From contig CAKZJW010000086.1 of assembly GCA_937120495.1 (NCBI GenBank), positions 1 through 64,000 of the forward strand: a stretch of DNA of 64,000 nucleotides, written 5' to 3'. This document shows positions 52,541 through 62,000 of this stretch, piece by piece. The position numbers and the translations under genes are program-made. This stretch comes from an uncultured Oligoflexia bacterium (lineage in GTDB: Bacteria; Bdellovibrionota; Bacteriovoracia; Bacteriovoracales; Bacteriovoracaceae). Each line of letters begins with the position of its first letter. Positions within the stretch are counted from its first letter, which is position 1. The notes below the pieces were generated by a model, which did not search any database, was not told where the DNA came from, and saw only the letters and a list, made by a program, of their open reading frames with translations.

Positions 52541-52744
52541 CTATGGACAAAGCTGAGCTGGGCCACCATTATCACAGTTTTGACCACCGTAACTATCTCC
52601 GCCACCATCATTTAATCCAGTGTCTGGCGGAGCGATTCTAGCATATGCCCTAAGAAGTAAGTTTTCTTCTTGTTCATCTTGTTCAGCTTCAAAGCTCATG
52701 GCCTGTAATTGCTCAAATTTGTACTCTTTTTTTGCAGATTTCAC
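52541..52744 (-). CDS. Small protein with Gly/Asn/Cys-rich tail, unknown function
   Basis: 67 aa from a GTG start (an in-frame stop lies directly upstream; an ATG 15 codons later is possible, and neither has a strong ribosome site). The N-terminal 45 residues are charged and helical (QDEQEENLLLRAYARIAPP). The C-terminus switches to DGGGDSYGGQNCDNGGPAQ and ends in LCP, with two Cys. This leader-then-Gly/Cys pattern is like precursors of modified peptides, but no maturation enzyme is adjacent. It has no signal peptide. It may also be a simple small cytoplasmic protein. Confidence 0.5.
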   Translation of the reverse strand: MKSAKKEYKFEQLQAMSFEAEQDEQEENLLLRAYARIAPPDTGLNDGGGDSYGGQNCDNGGPAQLCP

Positions 52745-52906
52745 TCACATAAAATATCACTTGTTGTGTCATTTCAAAAGCTAATAAATCCTTAATAAAG
52801 CCTGTCTTTAGATAGATAGATGGATGCAGAATACCTTAGAAAAACTTAATCACTCAAGTAATTAGGATTTATGTCGATAAGGAATAGTAAAAATTAAGGA
52901 GATTCT

Positions 52907-53818
52907 ATGTTTAAGTATTTGTTACTCTCATCACTTTTAAGTAGTGTTGCTTTTGCTCAAGTTGACTATGATCACTGCACAGAATCTACAAAAAATCTAT
53001 TCCAGGTTGCAAAAATTGAAGGACATTCCCTACCCAATTTATTCACTATAAATGATGAGGGAAAACTAATAGCAAACCCAAAACATGTAAAACTGATATC
53101 TTTTGAAGAAACGGGTAAAGTTCAAAGGTACAAGTTTAGCACTTCAACTGAAAAGAGATCTCTTTTGAGATTATTTAGGAAAAAAGGGGTAAGCGTTTCA
53201 GACTTAAAATATACCTTTGAAGTTCATAGAGACTCTAAAGGAAGAGTAAAGTCTGTCACCAAAGTGCCTGAGTGTGAAAACTGTAAAAATACCTCTGCTC
53301 TAGAATTCACCTATATAAAGGATGACTGTATTCCAAGCCAGCTTGTTACAAAAAATCTCGATGGAGAAAGTACTATTGCTGTTGATAGCTTAGTTTGTAG
53401 AGCTGCCGTTCAAAGAGAGAAAGACCTTATTAGCTCGATGAGACGAGGCTTTAAGTGTATTGATGAGCTAAGCAATTATTATAATAAAACTATAGAGTCA
53501 TCACAAAAAGCGCTCGATCATTTAAATGATGAAGAATCCAAGCTTTCTGATTCTGTGGAATCACAGCTTGTTTCTAGATTAGAAAAAACAATTAAAATGA
53601 GTAAGAAGCTAGCAAAGCCACTCGCAAATTACGCATCAATGGAAAATGAACAGTTTGAAATTCGAACTGAAAATGCAAAAACAATTGGAGAATGTTTCAA
53701 GAGTCTTGGTGAAGATTATATAAAGGAAAACAAATATTTCTCCAAAACTGGTGGCTATAAAAAAGAAGACAGGCCACAGTTACCGAAAAAAGATGATGCA
53801 GTAGCTGTTGAATTATAA
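52907..53818 (+). CDS. Secreted protein of unknown function
   Basis: 303 aa with a signal peptide ending near residue 17 (VAFA-Q) and an AAGGAG ribosome site. Residues 20-150 look like a beta-rich domain with Cys at 23, 124, 127 and about 143 (including CENC). Residues 165-280 are helical, with CIDEL and ECFKSL Cys. The tail is Lys/Asp-rich. I do not recognise a family. A short GATA tandem repeat lies in its 162-bp upstream region, and its last 6 bp overlap the convergent gene. Confidence 0.58.
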   Translation: MFKYLLLSSLLSSVAFAQVDYDHCTESTKNLFQVAKIEGHSLPNLFTINDEGKLIANPKHVKLISFEETGKVQRYKFSTSTEKRSLLRLFRKKGVSVSDLKYTFEVHRDSKGRVKSVTKVPECENCKNTSALEFTYIKDDCIPSQLVTKNLDGESTIAVDSLVCRAAVQREKDLISSMRRGFKCIDELSNYYNKTIESSQKALDHLNDEESKLSDSVESQLVSRLEKTIKMSKKLAKPLANYASMENEQFEIRTENAKTIGECFKSLGEDYIKENKYFSKTGGYKKEDRPQLPKKDDAVAVEL

Positions 53819-54157
53819 AAGAAATTTGGAAATATTCTGAGTTTTGCACCCTACCATCTGTGCTAGATTCTCGCCCCCAACATATGTATATGCCAGGTCT
53901 ATACTAGAGCCATTTATCTTAATTCCAGCGTATCCTTTAACTTGAAAAGGAGAAACTTCGACTCTATCAATGACAATTGGTTTAGGATTAGCATCAAGGC
54001 ATGATTCACAATAATGATCCACTATGGGGATTTCGCCTTTGATTTGTTCAATAATCTTAAGTGCAGAATCTATCTTTGCTTTTGGCAAGTACTTGCACTG
54101 ACCTCCATAGGCCTTAGACATTGTTATAATAGTAAATAATATCCATGCAATTCTCAT
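53813..54157 (-). CDS. Small secreted Cys-containing protein of unknown function
   Basis: 114 aa from the ATG at 54157, which begins a signal peptide (MRIAWILFTIITMSKAYG); an upstream start would add 28 residues without export features. The mature part holds Cys in GQCKY, HYCESC and GCKTQ, and beta-strands such as VIDRVEVSPFQVKGYAGIK. It is probably periplasmic with disulfides. No family is recognised. It overlaps its convergent neighbour by 6 bp. Confidence 0.5.
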   Translation of the reverse strand: MRIAWILFTIITMSKAYGGQCKYLPKAKIDSALKIIEQIKGEIPIVDHYCESCLDANPKPIVIDRVEVSPFQVKGYAGIKINGSSIDLAYTYVGGENLAQMVGCKTQNISKFLL

Positions 54158-54293
54158 AATGCGTTGCAATATACAGCATTCATCTCCTTTTTTCCACTCA
54201 GCCTGTAATAATTCAACACCAATAAATATCTTTGTTTTCAATAACTTAGATCAATATTTTGACTTTTAAATACAAATTTATATACTTTAATCT

Positions 54294-54995
54294 ATGAAAT
54301 ACAGAAACCTACTAAATTTAGTAATACTACTTTGCTCAATACCTTTGGCGAATGCAGATATTTATAAAGAATGGAGCTCACCAGTTAATAATAAAGAGTC
54401 TCAAAAAGTTCTTATTTACGGCTCTATTGCTACAGGTCTATTAGTTGCTAGCAGAGACTCAACTATTGAAAAATTTCAAGACTATGCTCAACAGCACGGT
54501 TTAATGAGTGAAGACATGGCGAGCTTTGGTGATATCATGGGGCAAACAGTTCCAAACATTCTTTATATTGCTGGAAATTACTATGTTGATAATAAAAAGT
54601 CAGAGGCCAGAATGAAACTTATGGCCAAAGCTACAATGTATGCTGGTGTCACGACAATGATTCTTAAAAGAATAGTAAATCAAAGACGTCCAAATAGTAA
54701 AAACAGACATTCATTCCCTTCTGGACATACAACGACAGCATTTGCTTTCGCTTCTGTAGTAGCAAAAGAGCACGAGTGGTACTGGGGCGCAAGTGCCTAT
54801 TCCCTAGCGACTCTTGTTGCGCTTTCAAGGATCCACGATAATGCTCACTATATTCATGATGTTGTTTTTGGAGCGGCGATAGGAACAGCATTTGGTTTAT
54901 CTTTATCGAGTTTAAATGATGATGCCAGTGAGAATATTTCTCTTGTACCCACTGCAGGTGGAGCCTATTTTAATTACAAGTATAGCTTTAATTAA
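54294..54995 (+). CDS. PAP2-superfamily phosphatase
   Basis: 233 aa membrane phosphatase, probably acting on lipid phosphates at the periplasmic face. All three motifs are present: KRIVNQRRP (Lys125 to Pro133), PSGH (142-145) and SRIHDNAHYIHD (Ser178 to Asp189, with His185 nucleophile). The N-terminus looks like a signal peptide or first helix (ending NADIYKEW). The C-terminus continues into a short polar tail. Substrates in the family include undecaprenyl pyrophosphate, phosphatidate and lipid A. The 3' end overlaps the convergent gene by 4 bp. Confidence 0.85.
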   Translation: MKYRNLLNLVILLCSIPLANADIYKEWSSPVNNKESQKVLIYGSIATGLLVASRDSTIEKFQDYAQQHGLMSEDMASFGDIMGQTVPNILYIAGNYYVDNKKSEARMKLMAKATMYAGVTTMILKRIVNQRRPNSKNRHSFPSGHTTTAFAFASVVAKEHEWYWGASAYSLATLVALSRIHDNAHYIHDVVFGAAIGTAFGLSLSSLNDDASENISLVPTAGGAYFNYKYSFN

Positions 54996-55225
54996 AAAGT
55001 GAATTCCATCTTTGCTAGGGTTATTTCAAGGTTGAATAATTGTTCTTGAGATCTGTAGAGATTTGAATGAAAAATTTTAAAACCATTTGTTATAAGTTCT
55101 GATTCGATATCATCAGCCTGAGTCTGAGTAATATTTAAATACTCATAAATATAAGCAGTATAACCTTGGTTTATATTGTATTTCTCATAATTTTCAAACT
55201 TTAAAGGATGTTTAGAAAAGTGCAT
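54992..55225 (-). CDS. Small cytoplasmic protein of unknown function
   Basis: 77 aa, with no signal or membrane segment, rich in Tyr, Asn and Glu. A helix is likely in the middle (TQTQADDIESELITNGF). It starts 2 bp after the small membrane protein gene and is at the end of the minus-strand run from the pseudo-receiver gene, which supports it being real. No family is recognised. Confidence 0.5.
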   Translation of the reverse strand: MHFSKHPLKFENYEKYNINQGYTAYIYEYLNITQTQADDIESELITNGFKIFHSNLYRSQEQLFNLEITLAKMEFTF

Positions 55226-55227
55226 AA

Positions 55228-55395
55228 CTAGTCTTTAAGTACTGTGTATTCAGCATCAACAATATCTTCATTTGTATTAGTGTCTTTATTATTTGGATCT
55301 TGTTTTTGGTTGTGTTCATTTACAATTTTTGATGCTTTTAAAACAGTTTTGATACCAAAAAATACGGCGATAACTACAAGAATTTTAAGTAGCAT
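55228..55395 (-). CDS. 55-residue single-pass membrane protein
   Basis: A short gene that begins with MLLKILVVIAVFFGIKTVLK, a single hydrophobic helix, and continues as a 35-residue polar tail rich in Asn, Asp and Lys. Its ATG overlaps the stop of the upstream gene (TAATG), and the next gene starts 2 bp after its stop, so it looks translationally coupled. It probably anchors in the inner membrane with the tail in the cytoplasm or periplasm. The function is unknown. Confidence 0.6.
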   Translation of the reverse strand: MLLKILVVIAVFFGIKTVLKASKIVNEHNQKQDPNNKDTNTNEDIVDAEYTVLKD

Positions 55396-57116
55396 TATAT
55401 ATCCTCTTGGAGAGTTTTATCCCTCTTTTGTTGTTCTTCTTTTTCCTGTTCTTTTTTATTTTCTTTTTCTTCTTTTTGCTGATCGACTGCCTTTTGTTGC
55501 TCAACTTGCTTTTTCTCAATTACCTGCTGCTTAAGGTTTTCAACCTCTTCTCTTTCCGCGGATTTCTTTTCTTCTAATTTTCTAAAGAAAACAGAGTTTA
55601 TAAACTGTCTAAGTTCAGCTCTTTCAACCTCTCCTATCGTGTGAATAACAGCATAGTATTTTGAACTTGATTTTGCAGAATTAGGTGCTGGTGCGATAGC
55701 AATATACATATTAACAGGATTACTAATTCTCAAAACAGTCCTAAGAGGTAAATCGATATCACAATCAAAATAAAGATCGTTCTCACTCACGGCTCTTAGA
55801 TCTACATCTATTTCAAGTTCTGCGTATGTTGCAGGATGATCTTTTTTAAGAAAGATTGTATCATCATCATAAGTCACAACGTTTTCAAGAAGTTTCTCTT
55901 CAAGCATGCTAGACATCTTTAAAACTAGCTCACTTGTCATTGCTTCCGAATAAGCGATTAAATTCTTATATCCTAAATGACCTTGAAGTTTTGCAGTATT
56001 ATAGGCATGCATATTAAAGATAATAATATAGGGTTCATAGTTAGAGATTGTCTTTACTTGCGTAACGATATTTTTAAGAGCTTTAAAGTCATTAAAGGTA
56101 AAAGCAATCTCTTCATTTGCTTCAAGTTCTTCCGGTGAGATTTCCTCAGTGTTAAAAACAATTAGTTGAGGATAAATTCTCTTTATGTCCATTTTGGGAT
56201 TTTGCAAATAAGGCTGACACCTTAGAACAAAAGGAAATTCATCAGTAAGCTTATCACCTTGATAAAATTGAAGCTCTTTATCTATGACTAAAGTCTTTAG
56301 AGACTTTGGATGTGAAAACTCTTGATTAGATTCTATCCATTTAGATAAAAGATTTTTGGACTGTTCGGCTTCTTGAGCTTTTAACTGCTCTATATTTACA
56401 ATTTCTTCTTCACTTAATTCTTCAGTTGATTCATCTTCTTCAACAAAGTTAAAGCCAAGCTCTTGAGTGTATTTATAATTATAGTAAAGATCTTCATCTG
56501 TGGAAGATCCACATTGTACTGAAGGTGTTTTTACTATTTTCTTGTCACTCCAGCGCGTATGAAGTGAGTAGGACTCACCAATTGTTAAAGAAAGATTTGA
56601 TTCAATTCTTATTCCATCAGGAGAAAGAATACTTACCATACAAGGAATTTTTGCACTAATTGGGTCTGATAGCTCTGCTGTTGCGAATCCGTGTGGAGTT
56701 GCCTTGTCTGGATAAACATAACACATACAATTATAGACAACTGAGCTTAGCTCTACGCTTTTAATATGAACGCAAGTCGCACCTGCCAAAACAGCTCTTT
56801 GAGGAGCAACGTCGCCCTGACTTTGATCTACTAAACCCACAACAAATGGCTTAAATATTCCATTTAGCCTGGTAAGTACACGGACAATATGAAGCATTTG
56901 CGAGGTATTTTGTGAAAAATCAACAAAGACCATTTTGGGTTTGTGTGAACGAACGACACTAATAAGTTTTTGGAGTTCTGACCCAGTATCTTCATACAAG
57001 TGTATAGCTTCGAAGGCCGTACTTTGAACCAGCTCTCCAAACTTTGCACTCAATGCCTTCCAATAACTTAAATCTGAGCCGATATAAATTATTTTTGGAA
57101 TGTTTTTTTCATTCAT
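55395..57116 (-). CDS. Multi-domain pseudo-receiver / PilZ-like protein with charged coiled-coil tail
   Basis: 573 aa cytoplasmic protein. Residues 6-125 have a receiver-like pattern, with Asp66 (MVFVDFS) at the phospho-site position but no clear acidic pair or Lys. Residues 140-215 are beta-rich and may be PilZ-like. A second alpha/beta unit at about 270-410 (LIVFNTEEI, IIIFNMHAY) and a second beta-rich unit at 430-515 suggest the pair is repeated. The last 55 residues are an extreme Gln/Lys/Glu coiled coil. It overlaps trmK by 8 bp and the small membrane gene by 1 nt. Domain calls are from pattern only. Confidence 0.5.
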   Translation of the reverse strand: MNEKNIPKIIYIGSDLSYWKALSAKFGELVQSTAFEAIHLYEDTGSELQKLISVVRSHKPKMVFVDFSQNTSQMLHIVRVLTRLNGIFKPFVVGLVDQSQGDVAPQRAVLAGATCVHIKSVELSSVVYNCMCYVYPDKATPHGFATAELSDPISAKIPCMVSILSPDGIRIESNLSLTIGESYSLHTRWSDKKIVKTPSVQCGSSTDEDLYYNYKYTQELGFNFVEEDESTEELSEEEIVNIEQLKAQEAEQSKNLLSKWIESNQEFSHPKSLKTLVIDKELQFYQGDKLTDEFPFVLRCQPYLQNPKMDIKRIYPQLIVFNTEEISPEELEANEEIAFTFNDFKALKNIVTQVKTISNYEPYIIIFNMHAYNTAKLQGHLGYKNLIAYSEAMTSELVLKMSSMLEEKLLENVVTYDDDTIFLKKDHPATYAELEIDVDLRAVSENDLYFDCDIDLPLRTVLRISNPVNMYIAIAPAPNSAKSSSKYYAVIHTIGEVERAELRQFINSVFFRKLEEKKSAEREEVENLKQQVIEKKQVEQQKAVDQQKEEKENKKEQEKEEQQKRDKTLQEDI

Positions 57117-57771
57117 AACTTTTCAGTCTTTCTTGATATAAACTTAGAAGCTCCTCATTAGTTTTATGTTCCTTATTGAACCTAAGCTTTACTTTGTAAT
57201 AATCAATATTCTTTTTAAAATAACTAAGTTTAACTTCTTTATCTGAGCTTTCAAATTTACCTACAAGACCAATATTAGATTCCACTTTGGCTTGTTTTCT
57301 AATCTCAAGCACTTCATAGAATTTTTGTCGCTCCCTGATCAGGTGTTCATCTTCACAATAATACTTATTTTGAGATAAATAACATCTAACCTCTTCTAAG
57401 TTATTATGAGGACTTAGGATTATTATATCATCATGAGTGAGCTGGGGCATAATATTTTCGAGAATTCGTATACTTAGCTTACCTCCTATACCAGCAATAA
57501 CTATAATTTTACTTAATTTATTGGAGAATTCGAGTTTTGTGCAATCTTTTAATAAAATTGAGAGCTCGCTCTCTGGAATATCCGAACATATGTCTTTAAG
57601 CTTATTTATTATTGATGGTACAACATCTATTAAATATGAATGTATAAAATGATTACTTTCATATGCTTTGATACCCAGTTGACCATGATCGCAGCAAAGA
57701 TCATAGAAATGCCCATTGTATTTCAATGCAGTGTTAAGAAGAAAATTTAACCTTTCACTAAGGTGATTCAT
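57109..57771 (-). CDS. trmK: TrmK-like tRNA (adenine-N1)-methyltransferase
   Basis: 220 aa. The Rossmann core begins with FYDLCCDHGQLGIKAYES (SAM-binding, with Asp-x-x-x-Asp-His-Gly in place of the usual GSDHAY) near residue 22. TrmK-specific features follow: IVIAGIGGKLSIRIL near residue 90, ILSPHNNLEEVRCYL, and a C-terminal helical region with IRERQKFYEVLEIR. TrmK methylates A22 of tRNA in Bacillus. It starts 7 bp after the winged-helix gene, apparently in one operon with it. Confidence 0.75.
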   Translation of the reverse strand: MNHLSERLNFLLNTALKYNGHFYDLCCDHGQLGIKAYESNHFIHSYLIDVVPSIINKLKDICSDIPESELSILLKDCTKLEFSNKLSKIIVIAGIGGKLSIRILENIMPQLTHDDIIILSPHNNLEEVRCYLSQNKYYCEDEHLIRERQKFYEVLEIRKQAKVESNIGLVGKFESSDKEVKLSYFKKNIDYYKVKLRFNKEHKTNEELLSLYQERLKSYE

Positions 57772-57778
57772 TTAAAGA

Positions 57779-58201
57779 TTATAGAAAGTTATCGTAAGAT
57801 TGTCCGTACTTTTTATCTAAATCTTCAGTGAAGTACTTTCTAACGAAGTATTGACCAGATCTAATAGTCTCTATAAAACCAAAGGCTTCTAAACGCCTAA
57901 CTGTAGAGTGAAGAGTATCCATAGCTATATCAAGATTTTTAGCTAGCTCTGAGTGGCTTACTATAGGAGCTATTCCATACTTTCTATGTAGATTCGGTTT
58001 ACACCAAGTAAGTCTATAGAAGTACATAAGCATAATTATCTCAACTCTAGTCAGTTTAAAGCTAATCAATATATCATCGAAGAATAAATCAGGTATCTCG
58101 GAAGTTGAAGCAAGGATTTCATTTTCAACTTCACCAGTGCTATCAGCAGCTGAGAAAGCCTTTGGATTATGAGCAGAAATAATATCTCTAATATTTTCCA
58201 T
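57779..58201 (-). CDS. Winged-helix DNA-binding protein, unknown target
   Basis: 140 aa from the ATG at 58201, chosen because a strong GGAGG site lies 5 nt upstream; earlier TTG and ATG codons at 58219 and 58213 would place that site inside the gene. The N-terminal 40 residues are polar. A winged-helix domain follows: FKLTRVEIIMLMYFYRL, then VSHSELAKNLDIAMDTLHSTVRRLEAFGFIE, a typical helix-turn-helix with wing (IRSGQYFVRKYF). It could regulate the proC/putA or trmK genes around it, but no operator is identified. Confidence 0.7.
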   Translation of the reverse strand: MENIRDIISAHNPKAFSAADSTGEVENEILASTSEIPDLFFDDILISFKLTRVEIIMLMYFYRLTWCKPNLHRKYGIAPIVSHSELAKNLDIAMDTLHSTVRRLEAFGFIETIRSGQYFVRKYFTEDLDKKYGQSYDNFL

Positions 58202-58206
58202 AAACA

Positions 58207-58211
58207 CCTCC
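58207..58211 (-). promoter_or_regulatory. Ribosome-binding site that decides the winged-helix start
   Basis: GGAGG on the minus strand, 5 nt before ATG 58201. It lies within the longer version of the reading frame and argues against the upstream TTG and ATG starts. Confidence 0.7.
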
Positions 58212-58292
58212 ATGGACAATAGTCCTTATTTATATTGTGCTGTTTATAGAATAAAAAATCAACTACATTTTATTTAGGAAAAATATTCTATA

Positions 58293-59096
58293 TTATTTAT
58301 TTATTTCTTGATTGATTTGCTCAGTTCTAGCAATAGCTTTATCGATAGCTCTAGATGTAATCTCATTTAAAGAAGAACTTCTATACTCATTTATGGCCTC
58401 AATAGTAACACCGGCCTTACTTGTAACTTGATCAAGAAGTTCATTAAAACTTAAATTCTGAGCCATCATTAAACTTGAGCTTCCCATAAAAAGATCTTTA
58501 ATAAGTTTAGTCGCAAGTTCATTGTCAAAACCAAGGCCTTGCATTTTTTGAAAAAGAGTATCAGCAAATAGGTAAATATAAGCCGGACCGCAACCAGAAA
58601 ATGTAGTCAAAAGATCAAGTTGCTTTTCGTCTTTTGCTTTAATTAAACCTGAATTTGAAAATAATTTTTGAGCCGCTTTTTCAATATTTTTATCCGTATC
58701 TGTATCAGAATAAAAAAGTGTTATACCGCTATTAACTCGAATTGGTGTGTTTGGCATAATACGAATAATATTTTTTGATCTTAAAGAATGACTTAACGAA
58801 CTAACACTAGTTGCTGCAAGCATTGAAATAATTGTTTGGTCTTTGAAGTTTTGTGAAAACTCTAAAGAAAAATCTTTCAATTGTTGAGGCTTAAACCCTA
58901 ATAACCAAAAATCAATATCAACATCTTTAAATAGTTCTAAAGAATCAAGAGCCTTACCATCAACCTTAGTTGCCAGATCAATTGCTCTAGTTTTACTGGG
59001 GGTATAAGTATAGAAATTTACGTTTTTATTGTTTAAATATAAATTCTCAACAACAGCACTTGCCATATTTCCACAGCCAATTACAGCGATATTCAT
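58293..59096 (-). CDS. proC: Pyrroline-5-carboxylate reductase
   Basis: 267 aa, matching ProC (about 270 aa), which reduces P5C to proline with NAD(P)H as the last step of proline synthesis. The N-terminal Rossmann motif is MNIAVIGCGNMASAVV; later motifs are IRIMPNTPIRVNSG near residue 112, FSGCGPAYIYLFAD near residue 166, and TSKAGVTIEAINEYR (the TSPGGTT-type signature in altered form, near residue 230). Its ATG overlaps the putA stop (ATGA), so the two are almost certainly cotranscribed and coupled. Confidence 0.9.
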   Translation of the reverse strand: MNIAVIGCGNMASAVVENLYLNNKNVNFYTYTPSKTRAIDLATKVDGKALDSLELFKDVDIDFWLLGFKPQQLKDFSLEFSQNFKDQTIISMLAATSVSSLSHSLRSKNIIRIMPNTPIRVNSGITLFYSDTDTDKNIEKAAQKLFSNSGLIKAKDEKQLDLLTTFSGCGPAYIYLFADTLFQKMQGLGFDNELATKLIKDLFMGSSSLMMAQNLSFNELLDQVTSKAGVTIEAINEYRSSSLNEITSRAIDKAIARTEQINQEINK

Positions 59097-62000
59097 ATGT
59101 CTAGCTCCAAAGGTGCACCATGTCTCATGGTATTAACTGCAAAAGAGCGTGGTATAGAATACTCTTTTACAAATCTTTCCCAAGAATCAAAGGCTATCTC
59201 TTCACCACTTATAAATAGTTTTTTTAGTTTTATTTGATCCGGTTGAACCTCAAAGAAATTCTTTTGAATAATACTGATAAGAGTATCCTCATTTTCTGTC
59301 ACTATGAATTCACACTCATCTTTTTTGAGCCTTGCTGCAATACTTTGTTCGTTAAATTGAAAAATACCAAGATTAAATTTTGAAAAGCCAACGTTGTAAC
59401 AAAGATTAACAATCTCAAACCAGTTGTTATAAGAGGCTTGATTAGCACAACCAATATTTACTGCATTTCCAATAGCTAGATTAAAAATCATATCAACTAA
59501 AACTTTGAAGTTAATCTTCTCAGAGCCGACCAAGAAAATGCCCCTACCATATTTTAAATTTCTTATATCAAAATTTAACTGTCCAGGTATTTTTCTATTT
59601 TGAAATTCTTTAGTTTCTAAAAGATTAGAATCATCTTTTAAATAATCAAATATCTCAAAAAGAAAATCTTTTTGTTTTTGATTAATACCTTGAAAGAAAG
59701 ATTCATATCTGTTTAGAAGTCTATCAACAAGTTCAATTGTTAAATCAAATCTCTTTCTTTCTAAAAGATTCGAAGGTCCAATTTTTGTATTTGAATCCTC
59801 TACTACATCTTCAATTAATACTTTTTCTATTTTCTCATTTGAAACCTTCATAAAACTATAAAGATAATCACAAGAGCCTGCCTTTGGTCCAGTCCCACTC
59901 ATTTTAAAGCCACCAAATGGCTCTATAGCAACCCTTGCACCTGTATTTGGTCTATTTATATACAAATTTCCCGCTAAGAGTTTTGGGCTTAAATAATCAA
60001 TATCGTCTTGGGACTGACAGTATATCCCTCCAGTTAAAGCGTATTGAGTTGAGTTAAATATATCTATCGCCTCATCTAAGTCTTTGTAAGCAATTATATG
60101 AATTAATGGTCCAAAAGCTTCTCTTTGGGCCATACTTGATTTATCAAAAGACCTGGCCATAGGAATTTCATACACACTTGGTCCCACACAATTCCCTGGG
60201 TACTCGCCAGCTGAAAGATCCAAATGAACGACACCACCAAACATATTAACTTCATCCAGCGCTTCTTTATTCAAGTTCTTGAGTCTAATTTTATCTTCGT
60301 GACTCGCAAGAGGATTCAAGAAAGTATCTAATTTATAACTTTCACCGATTTTAATATCAGCTACTGCATCTATAAAGCGCTCAATAAATGCATCTTTAAC
60401 TTTTTCATCAATAATAATACGACTTGCAGCCGAACACTTTTGCCCTCCATGGGCAAAGGCTGCATAAATAATTCCAGAAACAGTTTCATCTAGTTCGCAG
60501 TTATTCGTTACAATAATTGCATTTTTACCACCCATCTCAGTAATAGCAGTTTTAGTTTTTCCACTACAATTATTAACTTTTAATTTTGTGTAAATTTTTT
60601 GCCCAACTTCTTTGCTTCCAGTAAAGACAATTCCTTCAATTTTTTCATTATCGACAATACTAGCTCCAATATCACCTTCACCAAGAGCTATATCAAATAC
60701 ATCGGCTGGTATACCTGCTTCTAAAGCCAATCTGTGAAACTCCATTGCGATCAGTGGTGTTTGTTCTGCTGGTTTTAAAATAGCGCAATTACCGCATACC
60801 AAAGCTGCTGTCGTCATTCCAACTGGAATTGCCAATGGAAAATTCCAAGGAGCAATAACACCAAAAACGCCCTTCGCCTCATACGCTCCACTATTCATTT
60901 GGATATCAAAGTACTCTTTAACGTAGAATTGAATAAAATCTATAGCTTCATCTACATCAGCAATCGCCTCTTCAAGTGTTTTACCCGACTCAAGCATAAT
61001 TAAACTTGTAAGAGATTCTCTATTAATCAACATGAGATCTGATAGCTTTATAAGTGATGCATGCCTAAGACTTGAATCATTGCTCCACTTGTTAGATAAA
61101 AAAGATTTATGTAATTTATCTATTTTCGATAAAGTCGTATCAACTGAGTCATAATTCACACACCCAATAACTTTGTGATCTGATGGTGATTTAACCAAAA
61201 TTTTATTTTCATCATCGCAATCAAAAGTATCTACCTGCTCTTGTTTGACATTGAACGCACTTAGCATAGGACGTAATTGATAATCTAGATAAGTTCTAAT
61301 TGGATAAATATTTCGGAAGTCTCTTCTCAGTTTTAAGATACTCTCGTCATACACAAGTTCCTTTTTTAAGAATTTATCCTTAATTATCGACTCTGGTGTT
61401 TGTGTATTCATTTTCTTTTTATGGGATCTCATTATTGTTAAAATTCCAACTTGTGAGCTATTTTCCATAATTCTGCGTACTAGATAAGCCATTCCAACGA
61501 GTAAATTCCCTACTGGTATATAGTTTCTCGTAGGCCAATTCATAAGGGATAAACCATATGAGAGAGCTTCATATGTCATATGTAAACACTGATGTTCAAT
61601 AATAGGTGCTTCTGGATATTTTTCTTGCCTCAGAGCTTCTGAAAAACAGTGATCTTGTATATTGTGCGAAGCAATTGCTAACTGTATATATTCTGAGTTT
61701 TCTAAACATAGACTTACAATTTGTCTAAAGTGAATGTCAGTTTCTTCTTTATTTAGAAACTGAGGAGCTTCAAAGTTAAATGCTCGAGCCTCAACAGTTT
61801 CTACATCCCAATAAGCTCCCTTTACAAGACGAATTGGCATTCTTAGATTTCTTTTTTTAGCAACTTCTAAAACGTCATAGAAGTGCTTATGCCCGTCTCT
61901 AAGATACGCCTGAATTACGATTCCAGTATCGGCATATTGATTAAGCTCATCATTATCGATAAGAACTTTTTCATAGATTTTTAAAACAATGTCCCTGTAG

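Noticed and set aside
52811-52824. GATA tandem repeats upstream of the secreted protein gene as a phase-variable promoter
   Set aside because: Only about three units, with no promoter elements placed around them.
55244-55534. Hydrophobic plus-strand frame
   Set aside because: Antisense to two minus-strand genes; hydrophobicity arises from reading the charged coiled-coil codons backwards.
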